Origin: Yponomeuta sedellus
Lineage: Eukaryota > Arthropoda > Insecta > Lepidoptera > Yponomeutidae
Reading direction: 5' to 3'
Length of the DNA stretch: 64,000 bases
NCBI GenBank assembly: GCA_934045075.1
Contig: OW203723.1
Coordinates: 20,134,035 to 20,198,034 of the forward strand
The notes under the pieces are model-generated. The model searched no databases. It was not told the origin of the DNA and saw nothing but the letters and a program-made list of their open reading frames with translations. Every line of letters begins with the position of its first letter. Positions within the stretch are counted from its first letter, which is position 1. The translations under genes were made by a program, and so were the position numbers. Below are positions 33,390-47,800 of this stretch, one piece after another.

Positions 33390-33540
33390 TAGCCTGTCAT
33401 TGGCGAGTTCTTTGGCAGCCTGGTACTACGAAAATATCATACATAATATTGCGAATGACTCAGAGTGGCCCAGGACGGAAAGAAGTAGAGTGCCTTGGAG
33501 GCCTTAGTCCCTTAGTGGACAAGTATGACCTGGTTGATTG
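33390..33540 (+). pseudogene. Eroded LINE C-terminus
   Basis: Frames read AAANIAYDSEWPRTERS-like remnants, then ECLGGL.PLVDKYDLVD, corresponding to the usual WRGLGEAYVQQWT-type ending. Strongly decayed. Confidence 0.35.
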
Positions 33541-34039
33541 AATTATTTATGCGTGCATAATCACGAGCAGCCTATACAAGGTGCAACGAAATCCCTAAGA
33601 ATTTCACTAAATTCATGAGGACCTCCCGAATTCGGAACTATATGAATACGCCCAAAAATTTAAGGTATAAATATGTATAACTTTTACTGTGCGGAAAACT
33701 TTTGTTCCATATTTACACTGTCATAGCACGTAGACTACGCTTTCAGGATTCGCTTGTAGGAGTAATTTATGTATGTCCTCCGCGTCGCATCCGACAAAGG
33801 CGATCAAAGCTTTCTCCTGGGCTCTTATATAGCTGCAAACTGGCAAAAACTAGTGGTTGTACTTTTTATGTTCCTGACAAATCTTATTCTATTCATCAAT
33901 TTCATTAGTTACTGCGCATAAATCTGTCGGTTTTGGGTACCTTTGATTTCACTTTTCACTAACACACCCCGTGTTTGGTCAACGAATGTCTGCCTGAGTC
34001 GTCTGTTACGGGTCCTTCCGTCCATACTTCCTCATGGGG

Positions 34040-34185
34040 CATTGTATACGCTTCTATAATAAAATCCCTGAAGATATATTAAGCTTGCCTGAATTGCGGT
34101 TCAAAAAATATGTTAAGCACTTTGTGCCAAAAGGGCTACTATAACATAAAGGTTTATCTAGATGACAATGAGGTCTGGAATTAAA
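34040..34185 (+). pseudogene. LINE ORF2 C-terminal fragment of a second family
   Basis: The plus strand reads HCIRFYNKIPEDILSLPELR, then FKKYVKHFVPKGLL, then a stop. This is the standard C-terminal block (RFYNKIP.D...LP...FKK.VK..L..KGYY) of insect non-LTR reverse-transcriptase proteins. After the stop, another frame gives LDDNEVWN, the usual last residues of the family, so one frameshift separates them. Confidence 0.6.
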
Positions 34186-34259
34186 GCCAGTACAATGTAT
34201 GAGTTCTATATTTTTAATAATTATGTAAACTATGTTAATTAAGGACTTTGAAAAGACTA

Positions 34260-36915
34260 AGTTTGGAGTTTTTTGTCCATTTTTTCTTTAAAATGATCTA
34301 GATTTTGAAATGGACACCTAGTTTGAATTGTAACGTTCATTAAGCCACGGCTTCTGCGCTACTTTGAATGAAACCTTTTCATTTCATTCCATTACTTGCT
34401 AGACTTTGCCTCTAAATATAGCCTTTTAATGAGAATTTGGGTGAAATTAGTATAGATACAGATAGATCATGTCTCTGACAGAAACTATACAGATCTTTCG
34501 GCTGTATAAGCATTGATCAGACTTCAGCGGCTGTTGGACTCTGCCTATATTCCTTGCATAAATGTACAATAGGATATAATTAACAAATATGTATTACTTA
34601 CTCGTAATTACTCCTTTTGGCATCAAAATCTCAGTCCAAGATAGAATAAGGTCTGCGAAAGTCTTAATTGAGATTTGCAACCGTATATCAATCGCCATGT
34701 ACTGCCTTACTAGCCAAGTCAGTGAACTATGTTATGGTGATCTGTAGCCTCATACAAACAGTGTGAAGTGTAAGACACCATAAGTGTGGGACCAATTCTT
34801 TAAAGCACGTGCAATAATAAAGTATGCTTCTGGCGTCTTGAGTCGGTCACGCAGCCCGAAACTTGGCAGTCGAATGTCGACACCTACAGGCAATTTTACG
34901 TCTGCAATTTGTAAAGCCCCTATGTCTTTGTGTTTAGGAATCTTTTAAAATAATTTGTGATAAGCTGGTGCAAAGACCCTGCCATGTGATTCTGCAGTTT
35001 CATTGAGTTTTACTTCGCTGCATTAGAGGTTGGTTTCGAGTGTATTGGCGGTGTTGTGTAGTTCTTAATGGATAGTGCGAAGGATTATCTCAGTCGGGGT
35101 GGGAAAATGGGCGCTTTTGTTTCTCGTAAGGCCTTATTACTGTTGTTCAATGGGGATAAGTGTACCACTATTATGACGGTATCAAAACGGAGCACAAGGT
35201 CGTATTTCAACACTGATGACTATCGTGGTTCTGATCGTTATAATGCCGTTTTAGGTGATTGATTTGTCGGTCTTTTATTATTATGACTTTCGTAAGTCGC
35301 TGAAATTGGCTGTTATGGTCGTGCTAATGTGATACGTGTTGGTGATTTGCTGTATGATATGTATTTGATTTGATATATTGCCTTGTAACAAAACTTTGTT
35401 TTTGCTATCTGAGCTTTAATTAAATACCTCTATTGTACTTGAATACAAAACAAGATTATTTCATTCGTGGCTCAATCCATCAATCCTAATAAGAGCCAGC
35501 TAAGCCTACGATAAAGCTTATTCATTTTTTATACTCGGAAAGTAGTGTTATTTTGATCTGATTATTGGGTGGAAAATGCTGTTTCCCTCCCCAGAGAGGG
35601 GAAAACTCATTCAAATTACTTCCCACCTAAGGGCCGGAATGAATTTTAAAAATAGAACTACTGTCAGCTGTGAAGAGTTTCATGTAAAAAAAAAACTATT
35701 TAAAAAAAGTGCTGCGGCCATGTGAGTTTCTAAACAGCCAGTGTGAACTTAGCGCAAACTTCTTTGAGCGGAATAAGCCGCAACAATTACGCGGTCAGTT
35801 CTATATTTAAAATTTAAAAAGTCGATTGGCAGGATACTAATCTCTTATATGTATCTGTGACGGAATTAAAAAAATAGGTACATAATTATCTTTTATGCTG
35901 AGATTTTAATATTAAAAATGAGTTTTTATTTTCTTCATATTCGAAATGAAAAGTAGAGTGTTTAACACGGGTAAAAGAATCAATTCCTACTCGGGCGTCT
36001 AAATACCTCGGGAATTGGTTCTTTCCACCCTCGGTTAACAACCTACTATTCCAGTCCTTAACCAATATCATCCACTATCGGTTTGCTATTTGGCGTATTT
36101 TATGCAGTTTTACAGTAAAATTAAAAACAATGTTTCCAACATACCAACTCTCGTCCATTGATCTATAGATGTAAAAAAATAAATGCTATAGAACATCATT
36201 AAGTTAGAAACACATAATAGAGATACTTGATAAACATAAATATTCATACATACCTCCATAGAACGATTTTTGAAAGCAATATTAAAATTATGCGAAAGTC
36301 TGAAAACTTTTTTTTCACTATCTATATTGAATGTACAGGAAAGAAAAGTTTCAAATTATGTATTTTATACATAAATCATGTCCGCGTCAAGTACTATTAT
36401 TTTATGGAAGTATTAAAATTTATTTTTAATTATTTGTTCTTAATTTTTAATATTTCTTTCATGGAAGTGGTCTAATTTTATAGATACTGAAAACAGTTTG
36501 TCACAACTGAATTTTGAAAATATATTGCTAAAAAAGTTACGATTTATTCTTACATAATTGAACGTACTAGTATGGGAAAGAAAGACATCTTCAGCACCTG
36601 TCTATAAAACGAATTCTCACATTATGATGAAGTAACATCATGTTGTCTACTTTGTCCCAAATCCCACACGTCTCTCGTGATCGCCATAATAAACGTGACA
36701 CGAGATAAGTTGAAATGCTAAATATATCAGATGCAAGATCCTCTATTCTCACAATATTGCGATTGAGCGGATAAAGGTTGCAGAAGATTCTTTTAAGAAT
36801 AGTTGGTATTCTTTGCCCTTGGCTTTTACATTGTTATTTAAAGGCTAATAAGAGGCTATATAAGTACATACTTATCACTTGGTAAAAATAATAATAAATA
36901 AAGTTACTAAATAGT
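34260..36915. other. No gene recognised
   Basis: AT-rich sequence with open frames of 60-82 codons lacking any motif. No repeats found by eye. Confidence 0.35.
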
Positions 36916-36919
36916 AGTA

Positions 36920-37058
36920 TTGGCCTTTTTGCATCTACTTAATGAGATGATTTATACAGCGTCCAGTGGTATCTTCACTCACACACTAGATGGGTGAAGG
37001 GACCACTCCGACGCTGTAGTGCCTGGGACATGGTTTTATAGATGGTTTTTAGGCTTGA
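36920..37058 (+). mobile_element. Repeat family K, 5' part
   Basis: Near-identical to 11532-11670: TTTGCATCTACTTAATGAGA, GCGTCCAGTGGTATCTTCAC, GACGCTGTAGTGCCTGGGAC. Confidence 0.6.
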
Positions 37059-37171
37059 CTAAATAGTAATGGTAGGTAATTAATCAAAAATACCCATTGT
37101 TAAAGATTTCAATCAAAGTTGCTCTCAAATCTGCTTAAGTATTTTGTAACCACTATTTTAATCTTGGGTAA

Positions 37172-37231
37172 AACTATTTCACTAATAGCTAACCTAATAG
37201 GTATATTAGGTTAGCTATTAGTGAAATAGTT
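37172..37231. repeat. Perfect 28-bp hairpin with 4-base loop
   Basis: 37172-37199 is exactly inverted at 37204-37231 around GGTA. The longest perfect short-loop hairpin in the window. Confidence 0.65.
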
Positions 37232-37402
37232 ATCTCTCTACATGAAATAAACTGAACTGCTACACAGGACAATGACCATAATGTTAAAGGTTACAAAACA
37301 ACTTTACCACTAATGCCTATATCAAAGCCGGAGATATAGTTAGATTTGATAGTGTTCGCATGGTGGCGAAGTATGCAACAATGCAGCTAGTCAAGGATTT
37401 AC

Positions 37403-37666
37403 CTTGTACCGGTCACCAACTCCTAGTGAGCCGAAAGTCGATGCAAATAATAAGACGCCATAGGTCCCCAGAGGAACTGCATTCTGGTTGCGAAATGCAA
37501 ATGCTACAGATGCCATGATAGCTGCAATTTGGTAGAACGAAACAGTTGAGCCATTCTTACGGACGCGAGTGTCAGCGATTATATCTAGATTCAGATCTAA
37601 GGGACCGCAAATGTAGATGAGACACGGGTATCGTTTGTCAATAGGTAGATACTCGTATCTCACCAT
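37403..37666 (-). CDS. Possible first exon of an unrecognised membrane protein
   Basis: On the minus strand an ATG at 37666 opens 88 codons that end exactly at AAG|GTAAAT, a good splice donor, shortly before the frame stops. The peptide has a hydrophobic stretch (roughly residues 45-60, with FYQIAAIMASVAFAF) and a second one (about 68-80, LGTYGVLLFASTFGSLGVG), as in a small two-pass membrane protein. I do not recognise a family. Base composition is less AT-rich than the flanks, which supports coding. No downstream minus-strand exon was found and the ATG context is unremarkable, so this could be a chance frame or a pseudogene exon. It lies just upstream of the first identified Cda5 exon, on the opposite strand. 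Confidence 0.3.
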
Positions 37667-37969
37667 GTACTATATTGTTTAGCGTTACCAAGATAAGTGG
37701 TATTGCTAATACAACTTCTTCTTGCTCGTGTAAGAATGTGCTGTTTTTTTCTTCATAATATGTAATTCACTTGCTGTTAAATAAATACAATAAATACAGA
37801 CTTTACATATTATGTTGATATTACCTACGTATAGCAAATCGAACAAATAAGAACTGACAATAAAAACCACTTCATAAATGTACGTAACTTAGTAAACATA
37901 ATTTATCCTATGTAGTACATGTAAATCTGTATGACAAAGAATCTAATATATGTGGTCTCCTCTTTCCAG

Positions 37970-38864
37970 AATGCCGTACGCAGTCCGACAGGCCACAGCG
38001 ACGCTCAGGCCCGATCCGCAGCGTGCCCATCGCAGCGGACATTAAGCGGGATACGAATTTCGACTGCCCAGAAGAGTTCGGCTACTACCCTCACCCGACT
38101 GACTGCACGCAGTACTACGTGTGCGTGTTCGGTGGTGCGCTCCTAGAGTCCTGCACTGGTGGCCTTATGTACAGGTGAGTCTTACACTAGCAACGCATAC
38201 GCTCGAGAGTATCGCGATACAGGTAAGTCTCCGTAATACTTCCAGAAAGAAAAAGTTACTTCTTTATCGTTCGTCACTGATGATGGGTCTGTCAGACCGG
38301 ATTAAGTTTTGACGTCTTGCGAGTGGAAACACAGCTAATTGGATGAAAATGTTATAGTGTAAAAGGAACTTCTACTAATACTGTATTATTATTCTGCACT
38401 ACATATAGAAGCTCCAGAAAAGCAAAATGCTACCGTAAATTTAAACAAAAATTTTCGTATTGTGTTATAAGCTGTAGAGGGTTGCTAATGTCGATAGTAA
38501 TGACTGAGAACTTTGGCTTTTATTCAAAATCTATGCTACCTTTTTTCTGGAGTCCAGTACACTATTTTCATGCCTACTAAAACTTTACACAACTACAGCG
38601 AAACGTTCATCTCTAATGCAATCCACTCATCATTCCAGCCACGAGCTCCAAACCTGCGACTGGCCACGCAACGTTGGCTGCGACGCGGTAGGTGACGCCG
38701 GTGACGAGATAGAGCGTGTTGTCGAGAAGAAACCTTTGCCCACCCCTCCTCCGCGCCGCTTTACCGCTGCGGCCCCCCCGCCACCTCCCCGTGCGCAGCC
38801 TCAGCCCAACCCTGTCGTTACGTCGAGGGGACAACCGAAAATCTATAGAGAGGATTACGAAAAG
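37970..38864 (+). CDS. Cda5: Cda5 exons encoding the chitin-binding domain
   Basis: Exons 37970-38174 and 38639-38864 join in phase 2. They encode FDCPEEFGYYPHPTDCTQYY...VCVFGGALLESCTGGLMYS|HELQTCDWPRNVGC, with the six cysteines and aromatic residues of a CBM14/peritrophin-A domain. The domain is preceded by a basic stretch (DRPQRRSG) and followed by a proline-rich run (PPPPPRAQPQP). The intron (38175-38638) is short and unremarkable. This domain anchors the protein to chitin. Confidence 0.92.
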
Positions 38865-41800
38865 GTAGGTTGGCAAATAGTGACTAAATTATAATTATTT
38901 AAAATGAAGTGTTAAAAACGCTTACCAACATGAAAACGAATTGCCGAGAACTGAAAATTGTGAGCAAAAAAAAAGAAAATACATGTAACAGTCGGTCAGT
39001 GTGTGTGAAGGTTGTTTAATGAGAATCAGTCACGGATGTATCCGTGGAATCAGTTTACTGAATCTACGAGAATCACAGACTAGGAGAGCTCTGTGAGCGC
39101 TCAATTCGTTTGACATATTATTTGTTTACTCAACTTCTCATTAGTAGCTTAATATTTTTCTTATTATTTTTCTGCTAGATCGAGTTAATGGGTAGATTAT
39201 TCCAAGCACACCTTAATTCTAATCGGATTTGTGTAGAAATAAGTTCACCATTAGCCAATTACCAATGGAGTCCATCTCATTTTCAGCAGCAACAACTGTA
39301 CGCCGAAGTCGATGACCTTCCGCCAGTTGAAGAGGTCGAGACTGACCGACAGCAGCGCGTGTACCGAGGCCAGCCTTCTACCATAGGTCAGGTACAGCGC
39401 GACCGCGACGGATATGCTCAAGTTTCCTCTTCCGGAAGGACACTCAACTCAAACATTATTCCCGCATCGATACAGCAGAGCAACGTCAAAATTGGTTCCT
39501 TCTCGTTTGGAACCCAAGTTGATGAGCGACGACCAACCGCAACGCAAGCAGCGCACACTTATAGGTAAGGACTGATAGGGTTTTTTGGGACTTTAATAGC
39601 ACGTTCTCGTTGGTATTCCGTGCGTTGGCTTTATTACGTTCGAATAGACCAAGAAAACCAATATTTCTGAATTCAATTAACAGTTATTAAGCTTTAATTC
39701 TTTAGATTTACATCTGTTTTTCAATTGAGAAATTCGCTAAGTAATCAAGCACGTTCTGCTTCCTATGATATCTCGAAAAAGAATATGACAGACATTAATT
39801 AAGTGTAATTCAACGATACACCTTATTTGAAAACCGGAGAATATATTTTTAAATTTATAATACATTCAATGACGGTTGACTATTGTCATAAAATTGTACA
39901 ATGCCTCCATTATTAAAAATATAACAATTCATCGGGATTTGTTGATTAAAATGTACGTTAAATGACTTTTGTACGTGATTTCAGTGCGGACAACTTGACT
40001 GACTCTCATCATGACAGACAATCTGACATTAACATGAATGTTATCGACGGTAGTTCTACAGAAAGATTATTAGTACGGAGGAAAAGAAATACTGAAGAAG
40101 CAACAAATATTGAAAAAGCTAAAGAAACAACTACGACTGAAAAACAAAAGGAGACGAATGAAACTATATTGATAGATAATATATCTAATAGAAATGACCG
40201 TGAACTAGAAGACTACAATGATGATGCTGACATGGAATTCATTGAAGATGGAGACGAAGATACGAGTGATGAGGTCGAAAGGGGAAAACGTCAAGTTAGA
40301 CATGGGAGACATTACTATAAAAATATTTATAAAAATTCAGGAAAAAACTGGGGCAACTCAAAGCCTATAAACCAAGTTGACTTACCTCAATTTAACTTTC
40401 ATCTACCTACCAATAACCAACAATCTTTAAAGTTTCAAGCTTACAATAATTTGAATCAAAATAACTTCTTTGATGGAACCCGCAAACCGAGTTTTGAAGA
40501 AGCTTTGCATTCGACGGGTAACCCTTTCATCACATACCAAACGGAAGGAAATCAACACAAACCATTTAAAGCTAGTTTACCCGACCCGTCCAATCAAAAA
40601 CAGGCCTATAATCCTATAAATGCAGCTACTCAAATTATTACAAAGAGTCCTCCTATTTCCTCCTTGCCTAATAATGACAATCCTTTTGCATCTTTGTCTG
40701 GAGGTTTTTTCAACAATCATCCACACCATACAAACAATCAAAATCAGAATCAATATGTCTCGACGTTCGCTTCGAACAGCCGTCCGAATAACCAAAACAC
40801 ATTTATCGACTCCAGTCTTGGATCCACAACTATTGTCACTGGAAGACCTATCTTATCACAAAGCCCTCGTCCACAAAATAGATATAAAGCTAATCATGAA
40901 CAAATAAACTCAAATCCCAGTCACCATAAGCTTAGAGAACAAAATACCAATTACAATCAGAAACCAGTGCAAAGACCAACTTCGCACAGAGATTACGATG
41001 ACCGCGATGAAGGTTCAAATGACGAAAACAGTTCTTCAGAGGAAAGTTCGGAAAATGATGATGACGATAGTTTCAAACATGATTTCCCCGAACCACCTTA
41101 TGAGTTTACTCATCCCAGTAACAAGTTTGCCGACATAAAAAATCCTTTTGCTGATCCGAATTTTGACTTTGACGAATTCATATCCAAACTAAGTGGTGAT
41201 CATTTGAAAACTGTAACAGTATCGTCAACACCTAAATACAATCAGAACTCAGCTTTGAAAAATCACAACCTGCAAACAGAGCCAGAAAGGTCAACTCCAT
41301 CGCCTCACGAACAAGGATTTCGATCATCTACTTTAAATTACCATGGTATGAGTACACCAAGACCATTTAGCGTTCCCACAGGCGGACCCATCGTGTGGCA
41401 AGATCAAAATGCAAACATACAATCAACTACAAAACAGCCGCTTCAGTTTGAGCAGATAATACAAAGGCCTGTTCAGCAAGGCCAAGATTCTTATCGGCAA
41501 CATCAACAGCAGCAGCAACAGCAAACCATTCGAAACGAACACGTTTACAGCAGACCCCATGGATATATAGGTGCCCCACAGCAAGAAGGTGCAAGACCAA
41601 AGTTAAAGCCACCAAATTTCAAAGATGATCGTCAGCTACCGATAAATTACAACTTCAATCATGCTCTGCAAAGCACAGTTAGGCCACCTTTTGCTAACAG
41701 TCAATTCAAAGGTGAACATGAAAATAAGCAACATTATTTTTCGGTTACTCAAAAACCGTACGTTGTTGTATCAGGAACTGGTTCACCTATTATATTTTCA

Positions 41801-44800
41801 ACGCCTAAACAGCAATATCTGATTACCGGAAAACCTTATTTAGTATCCAGTGCAAAGCCACAAAATAATTTTGTTGCTTTTAAACACTCGACAGCGAAAC
41901 CTTTAACCACATTGGCGAATGAACAATTATCAGCGCTTCAAAACTTTTGGAATAATCCATCACAACGGCCCGAGGTTAACATCCGACCTACTAGACCTAC
42001 TGAAGTTTCAGACGTACCAAAACTTGAAAATTTATTCTCCAAGCCTACTTCACAATCCAGAATTCCAGAAGTTACACAAAATTTATTCAAACAGTACTTT
42101 GCTTCAAAACAACCGCTTAGCTCAACAACTGCTAGACCATCTACCAGGAAACCTATTCCTAAACCTTCACCGGAAATGCCTGACTATTACTATGATGATG
42201 ATGAACAATACTACTACGAACCACCAGTAAAGTCTCAATACATGCCAAGTTCTGAAGTGAGACCACAAAGACCTCCTATGGCACAAAATTACCAAGAGTA
42301 TGAAGACAGTGAAAGCTATGAAGATGAATCTCCAGAAACTAATAGCCAAAAACCTCAGCAACCCAGAAGACCAGCAAACTATAATACGTACAAAACCGAC
42401 TCAGCTACAAAGAACCCAAATGACGTTTCCATCGTAACTAAAACTCCATATAAAGAAGTAACAAAAAACCACTTCAAAGAAAACTATATGTCAATAATGA
42501 TGAACTCCGTATCACCAACCCCAACTGTTCTTATACGGCCGGAAGTACTGAGCTACGAAATTCATCACTCAAATCACAGAAACCGTACAATTCACATAAA
42601 GAAACCGTCGGAAAGTGGTCCTCATACTGTAAAACCACCAAAGTATTTGAATCAGACCACATTGAGACCATATACAGTTAGGCATAGGTTAGCTAAGCCG
42701 ACCACTGTTCAAAGTCAACCTACACCACAACCGACTCAAGAGCCTAAACCGACAAGGGGACGGACTAGGCATCCGAACATTGTAACGCAAATGAGAATGA
42801 CTACACCGCGTGACAATCACAACCAAGAGACTCGTTATTCTAAGACAAAACATGACGATAGGACAAACAGGTAAAAGAAAATAGACTATGACCCATGACA
42901 TCCTAAATGCATCGAGATCATTTTGCTTTGAGCACTGTCAATAATTGTTCTTTGTGATGTGATCTTGATATCCTTTGCAGATTTCTGACCTTCGATTAAT
43001 ACAACACTTGCTTCTTTTTGACTCACTGACCAGCTTAATCCTACTGTTGACTAATCAGTTGACTATGGTTTTACTCTTGACTAAATTCTGTACAGTTTAC
43101 TTACTAATCAATGTATAGCATTCGATCACAAGACTTGACTAATAATAGTGATAAGAATTGTAAAAGAAACAAAATAAGTTAATTGCTGGCAGCGGTTGGA
43201 CGAGGATGGTCGATGACATAAGAAAATGTCGAACGTAGGGAAGGTACAGCAGGAGTATGGCCTAATTGCTTAGTTAATTGTTACTCATAATGATAAATTC
43301 TACCTACGAGCTGCATTCGGCTATGGCGACTGCTATCTGGTCGGTTATGGTTGGTGAGGGTTTCGCAAGTGTGCCCTCAAGTTTCTTATGTAGCCGATCT
43401 CTCAACTTATTTCATTTGGCATTTAGATCGAGTAATATTTTGTTTTCAAAATCTTATCTATTGACCTGCAATGAGAGTCTCTATTTTCTCCGACTTTGAG
43501 GTTGATTTTCTAGTGAAAAGGCTCGATGTTGCACCTTTCTTATATCTCATCTGAATAGAGATACAAAAAATACTTACTGTGTATCATAATATTCATCGTC
43601 ATCAACCTACCGCTGCCCATTGTGAGGCACCTTTTCCTCCGAATGCCATCTCGCATGGTCTCTGGCCATCCCCATCCAAAGACCGACCACCGACCACCAT
43701 CACCGACTTCACGATATCGTCCGACCATCGGAATACTGGTGCGCCACGGCATATTGTATATACACTGTTTATAAAATTTTATGTTGCTGAAATAAATAGT
43801 AATAAAATAAATGTGCGAACTATAGTTGAATATTTATTATTAACGGAACATTTCAGCTTGGAGCCCACGGAAAGTATAACACCAACTCCGTATTCTGCCA
43901 GCCCAAGACCAAAGATGCTGTACAACGGCTCTCAGAATTACCAACCTGACCAATATGATCCGTACTATGCCGTTTACGATGAGGATGGCGAGCTTTATAA
44001 AGACAATGGTAAGATTTTTTTATCTCCATAATTATAAAATAACGATCACATCGATAGTTTTCCATAACAACTGTGGATCCTTAATTGGTTTTTGGATTGT
44101 GTATTACATATTTCCTCTTTTAGTATCTAATTTCACTTGATAATACTTATTACCTACTTATTAAGGGTTCACTAAAGCATTTAAAACACTGTAACTCATA
44201 ACAGCCAATCTAAGAAGTCTAGGTAATTATGTTGAATTTCTAAGAGTCTTTTAAGAGAAGAGTCTCTTAAGAGATCTTCAAACGGGTGCGTGGTAAATTT
44301 TTCGTTATTTCCATAACGTTTAGACAATATGATTGAAATAACGCGAATCTTAAAAATAACTAAACAACTATTTCAACAAACAAAATTTTGAATCTTGACG
44401 AGGTTATTTTACATAAAAAGTGAACAAGCAAACTTGACATTTTTTTGCTTCTTGGAAAAGATCTAATATGGCTATAAATTTCGAAGGTGGTTTAATAGCA
44501 AAACGAACTTAACTTAAAGATAGCTATTGAATACGCTAGCTTTTTTTAACACCCTCATCGCCAGTGCATCATTTTTGATACAGAATAGTATTAAAAAAAA
44601 CTGGCACTAAAATATATCTATATGGACTCAAAGCTTTATAAGAACAATTACTAGCCAGTCAGAGCGGTGCATACGCGCCAGAGTTTCGCGGATCCGTGCT
44701 CTGATATACGGACAGGCTGCATCAATTTTTCGAAACAAGATTTTTTACTCAATTTATTTTTCTTATCCCCACACTCAAAAGTAATGTAACTAGATGGCAT

Positions 44801-47800
44801 TTGTAATTACAAATTACATATCTTTTCGAAGCACCCAGATTTCTGTGTGTATTTATACCTTAGAAACCGTTTTTAACTTTTTCTGCACTTCAATATAAGT
44901 TTATATCATTTTCACTTGTATGTGCCTGTATGTAAATGTTATGTTATGTTAATAACACGTAATATTGTGGAGGTAGCTACCAAAAAAAAGAATTTAACGT
45001 CTTTAGTAGCATGTCAATGGTTCATCACGAATAGAAACTTCTATATTTTCTCCCTTCTCCGCGTTTCGTAAGCGTAAATGGTAATCACAATTTTTTTCTT
45101 TCCGTCCCGTGTTTCCTTTTTCAAGCTTCTAAATTTATTAATGAACTCTGAAAATTATGGTTATGAAATTTTATTACTTTGAATCGCCTAATAGATCTTA
45201 AACGTAATGCCTGATGCTATTACAAATGATTGCACACGCCCGGTTGAAGTACTTCAATCCTCTATACACCTTACTGTAAAATGTGGCCTGCCGGATCGAA
45301 ACTCTAAATTAATACACTGTAATTTATTACTCACGATTGCTAGAACTGTACTCTAATCCCTAAAATCTCCTTATACTCTCAAGCACTCTAACTTATCTCA
45401 CCTGAATGTAAAATATTTTGTCTCACCCGATTTAGACCCGAAAGTATCCACTAAAATACTGATCTTGAGTTATAAGTATTTTACTAAGTCGTAAGCTTTG
45501 CTTTGAACATTTAAATGTCTGGAAGTCATGTAGAACAGCGAGATATCATACATTTTTGGTAAGGCTTCCTTCTTGGTGAAATATTTATACTCATGAATGT
45601 ATTCGCCCTACTCACGGCATACACATTTGTCACCTGGGTGGGATAACGCACTAACGGGCGATGGTTATGGTGTCGGCAGACTACGTGCAGCAATATAATT
45701 TGGCTTCGATTCGACCTGCAGTCCAGCAGACTTACCGTGGAACCCCACCGCCACCCAGAAGACCAGTTGACACCTTCACTGCGAGACCAGTTTCGGCTGA
45801 CGACTATGATGAAGCTTTAATTCAAGGACAGGTAATTCATTTCATTTGTTTAAGAAATTGCTGGTTATGTGCGATTAAAAGAAGATTTTTATTACATGTT
45901 GATGTGATTGATATTGCAGATAGTACAGAACAATCAGAATCAGTACCAACAAGGCATTCGTCACTCTACAAGGTAACTTTTATTTTATTTTGCAACCTAA
46001 TCTATCACAAAAAAGAACCTTAGAATATTTTTACACAAAGAGCTCTTGCTCTAATAGCATCATTAAATTAGGAAATAATCAACAAAACGTTACACCATGT
46101 TGACTAAATCATCTAATAATCCAGGGGCGAAGGTAACGAACTGGGTTTCGATTTACCGAGCAGCGGCCGGACGACACAATACGAGGCTACTTCTATAAGC
46201 ACGACCCCTTCAACAACTTCTAGCACAAGCACAACAACCACTACTACACATCGTCCAACAACTGTCGCACGAATCACTGAAGCAATGACCCCGTCCCCAA
46301 GGTACTACAAAAGATTCAAAATTGATAGGGACTTCACCAAGGCTTCAAAATTCATTAACATTTAGTTATACTCGTACCTATTCATCAGTATCGTTGAAAC
46401 TTTCTACCTACATCTACCACCTTTGAACGGACAGAAAATAACAATGTTAAAAATACTAATGTCTTAAGGTTTGGGCAAAGTCTTGTCGTGTTTTAATATT
46501 ATTAAATAATTTTAATATGTGTAATTAGAATAAAGGTTTAAAGGTTGTACAAGGATTTGTAAATACTTTCATTATTTATCTAGTACAATCAAACATATTT
46601 AAGTATTGTCTGTTATTTCGACATTATGCTTACAAGAGCCTGTATTATTTGCGGATTGATGAATAAGCTTTTGTGGTATCTTCTTTTCCTTTGTATCTCC
46701 TGTAACTATATTTTCTAATAACAGTCTGACCTCAGCTTGATTTTCAAATATTCGATCTTCCTTAGGCGTAAGTTGAATAAGGTTTTTAGAGCTTACTAGA
46801 ATCGTTTCTTTTGGTTTATATTCAACAGATCATCGACAGATGAAAAACCTGTCCCCACTTCACCCAGCCTGATTAATAAAGCTACCCCGTCATCCGTTCC
46901 TCTGACTACCCCACCCATTGTTAACTTTTCCTCTCTTGCTAAACCTTTCGAAAAGACTGATAACTTACATAGACTAAGGGACACTTCTACTCCACGACTA
47001 CCTACGTTCAGGCTGACCTCCAATAAAAATGTGGATTCGGTAAAAGTAAATGATACTCGGGACAACAAAAAAGTTGTGTCATTGACTACTGGGTTTTCTA
47101 TACGACGAAATAAAAATAACACCAACAATCCTTATACTCTGACCGTTATTACTCGTCCGTTTGAAGAATATGGCCAAGGGCGTAAAGATAGAAACCAAAA
47201 CCAATTCAATACAGGAAAATCATCACATAGATATTATTACGATAATGACAGGACCGAAAAAGATTTTGGGGACAGAAATCGTGAAACAAGTTTTGAAAAT
47301 ACTTCTTTGCGTAGGTCTAGCCAGGAGCTAATTAGTGAAGAAGCACCTATCTTAGTTAAACCGTCAGCCAAACTAAGAGTCATAGAACCAAGGCACAAAA
47401 CATCAACCGTCCCTACTACCGCTGCGACAAAATACTTCTTAAAAACCGTAATTAAGCGCCCAGTTCCATTTTCGTCATATAACGGAAACTATGAAACATC
47501 TACAGAAAATATTATTGACACTGAAGCTCTTATAGAAAAAGCCTTACAAAATTCACGTTTAAATGATAATCTGGATGACGAGAAATCTCTTAATTGGGAT
47601 TTATATGACCAAGCAGAAGAATCTTTGAAAAATCCTGCTAATTCGCATGAATCTTTGAGTAATCTCAGGGTTAAATTTAATAGTCAAGAAGATTTTGTAA
47701 TTGATACAACGACTTCTAGTTCTACAACTCAATACACCACTGTCAAACCAAGAGAAGGCGCTAATTATCAAAATGTGGATAGATCTCAAGGAACTACCAC

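Noticed and set aside
45661..46023. Continuous 120-codon frame through the 88-base intron at 45832
   Set aside because: Reading through the intron changes frame and loses the Gln/Asn-rich linker. The spliced version keeps phase with the next exon.
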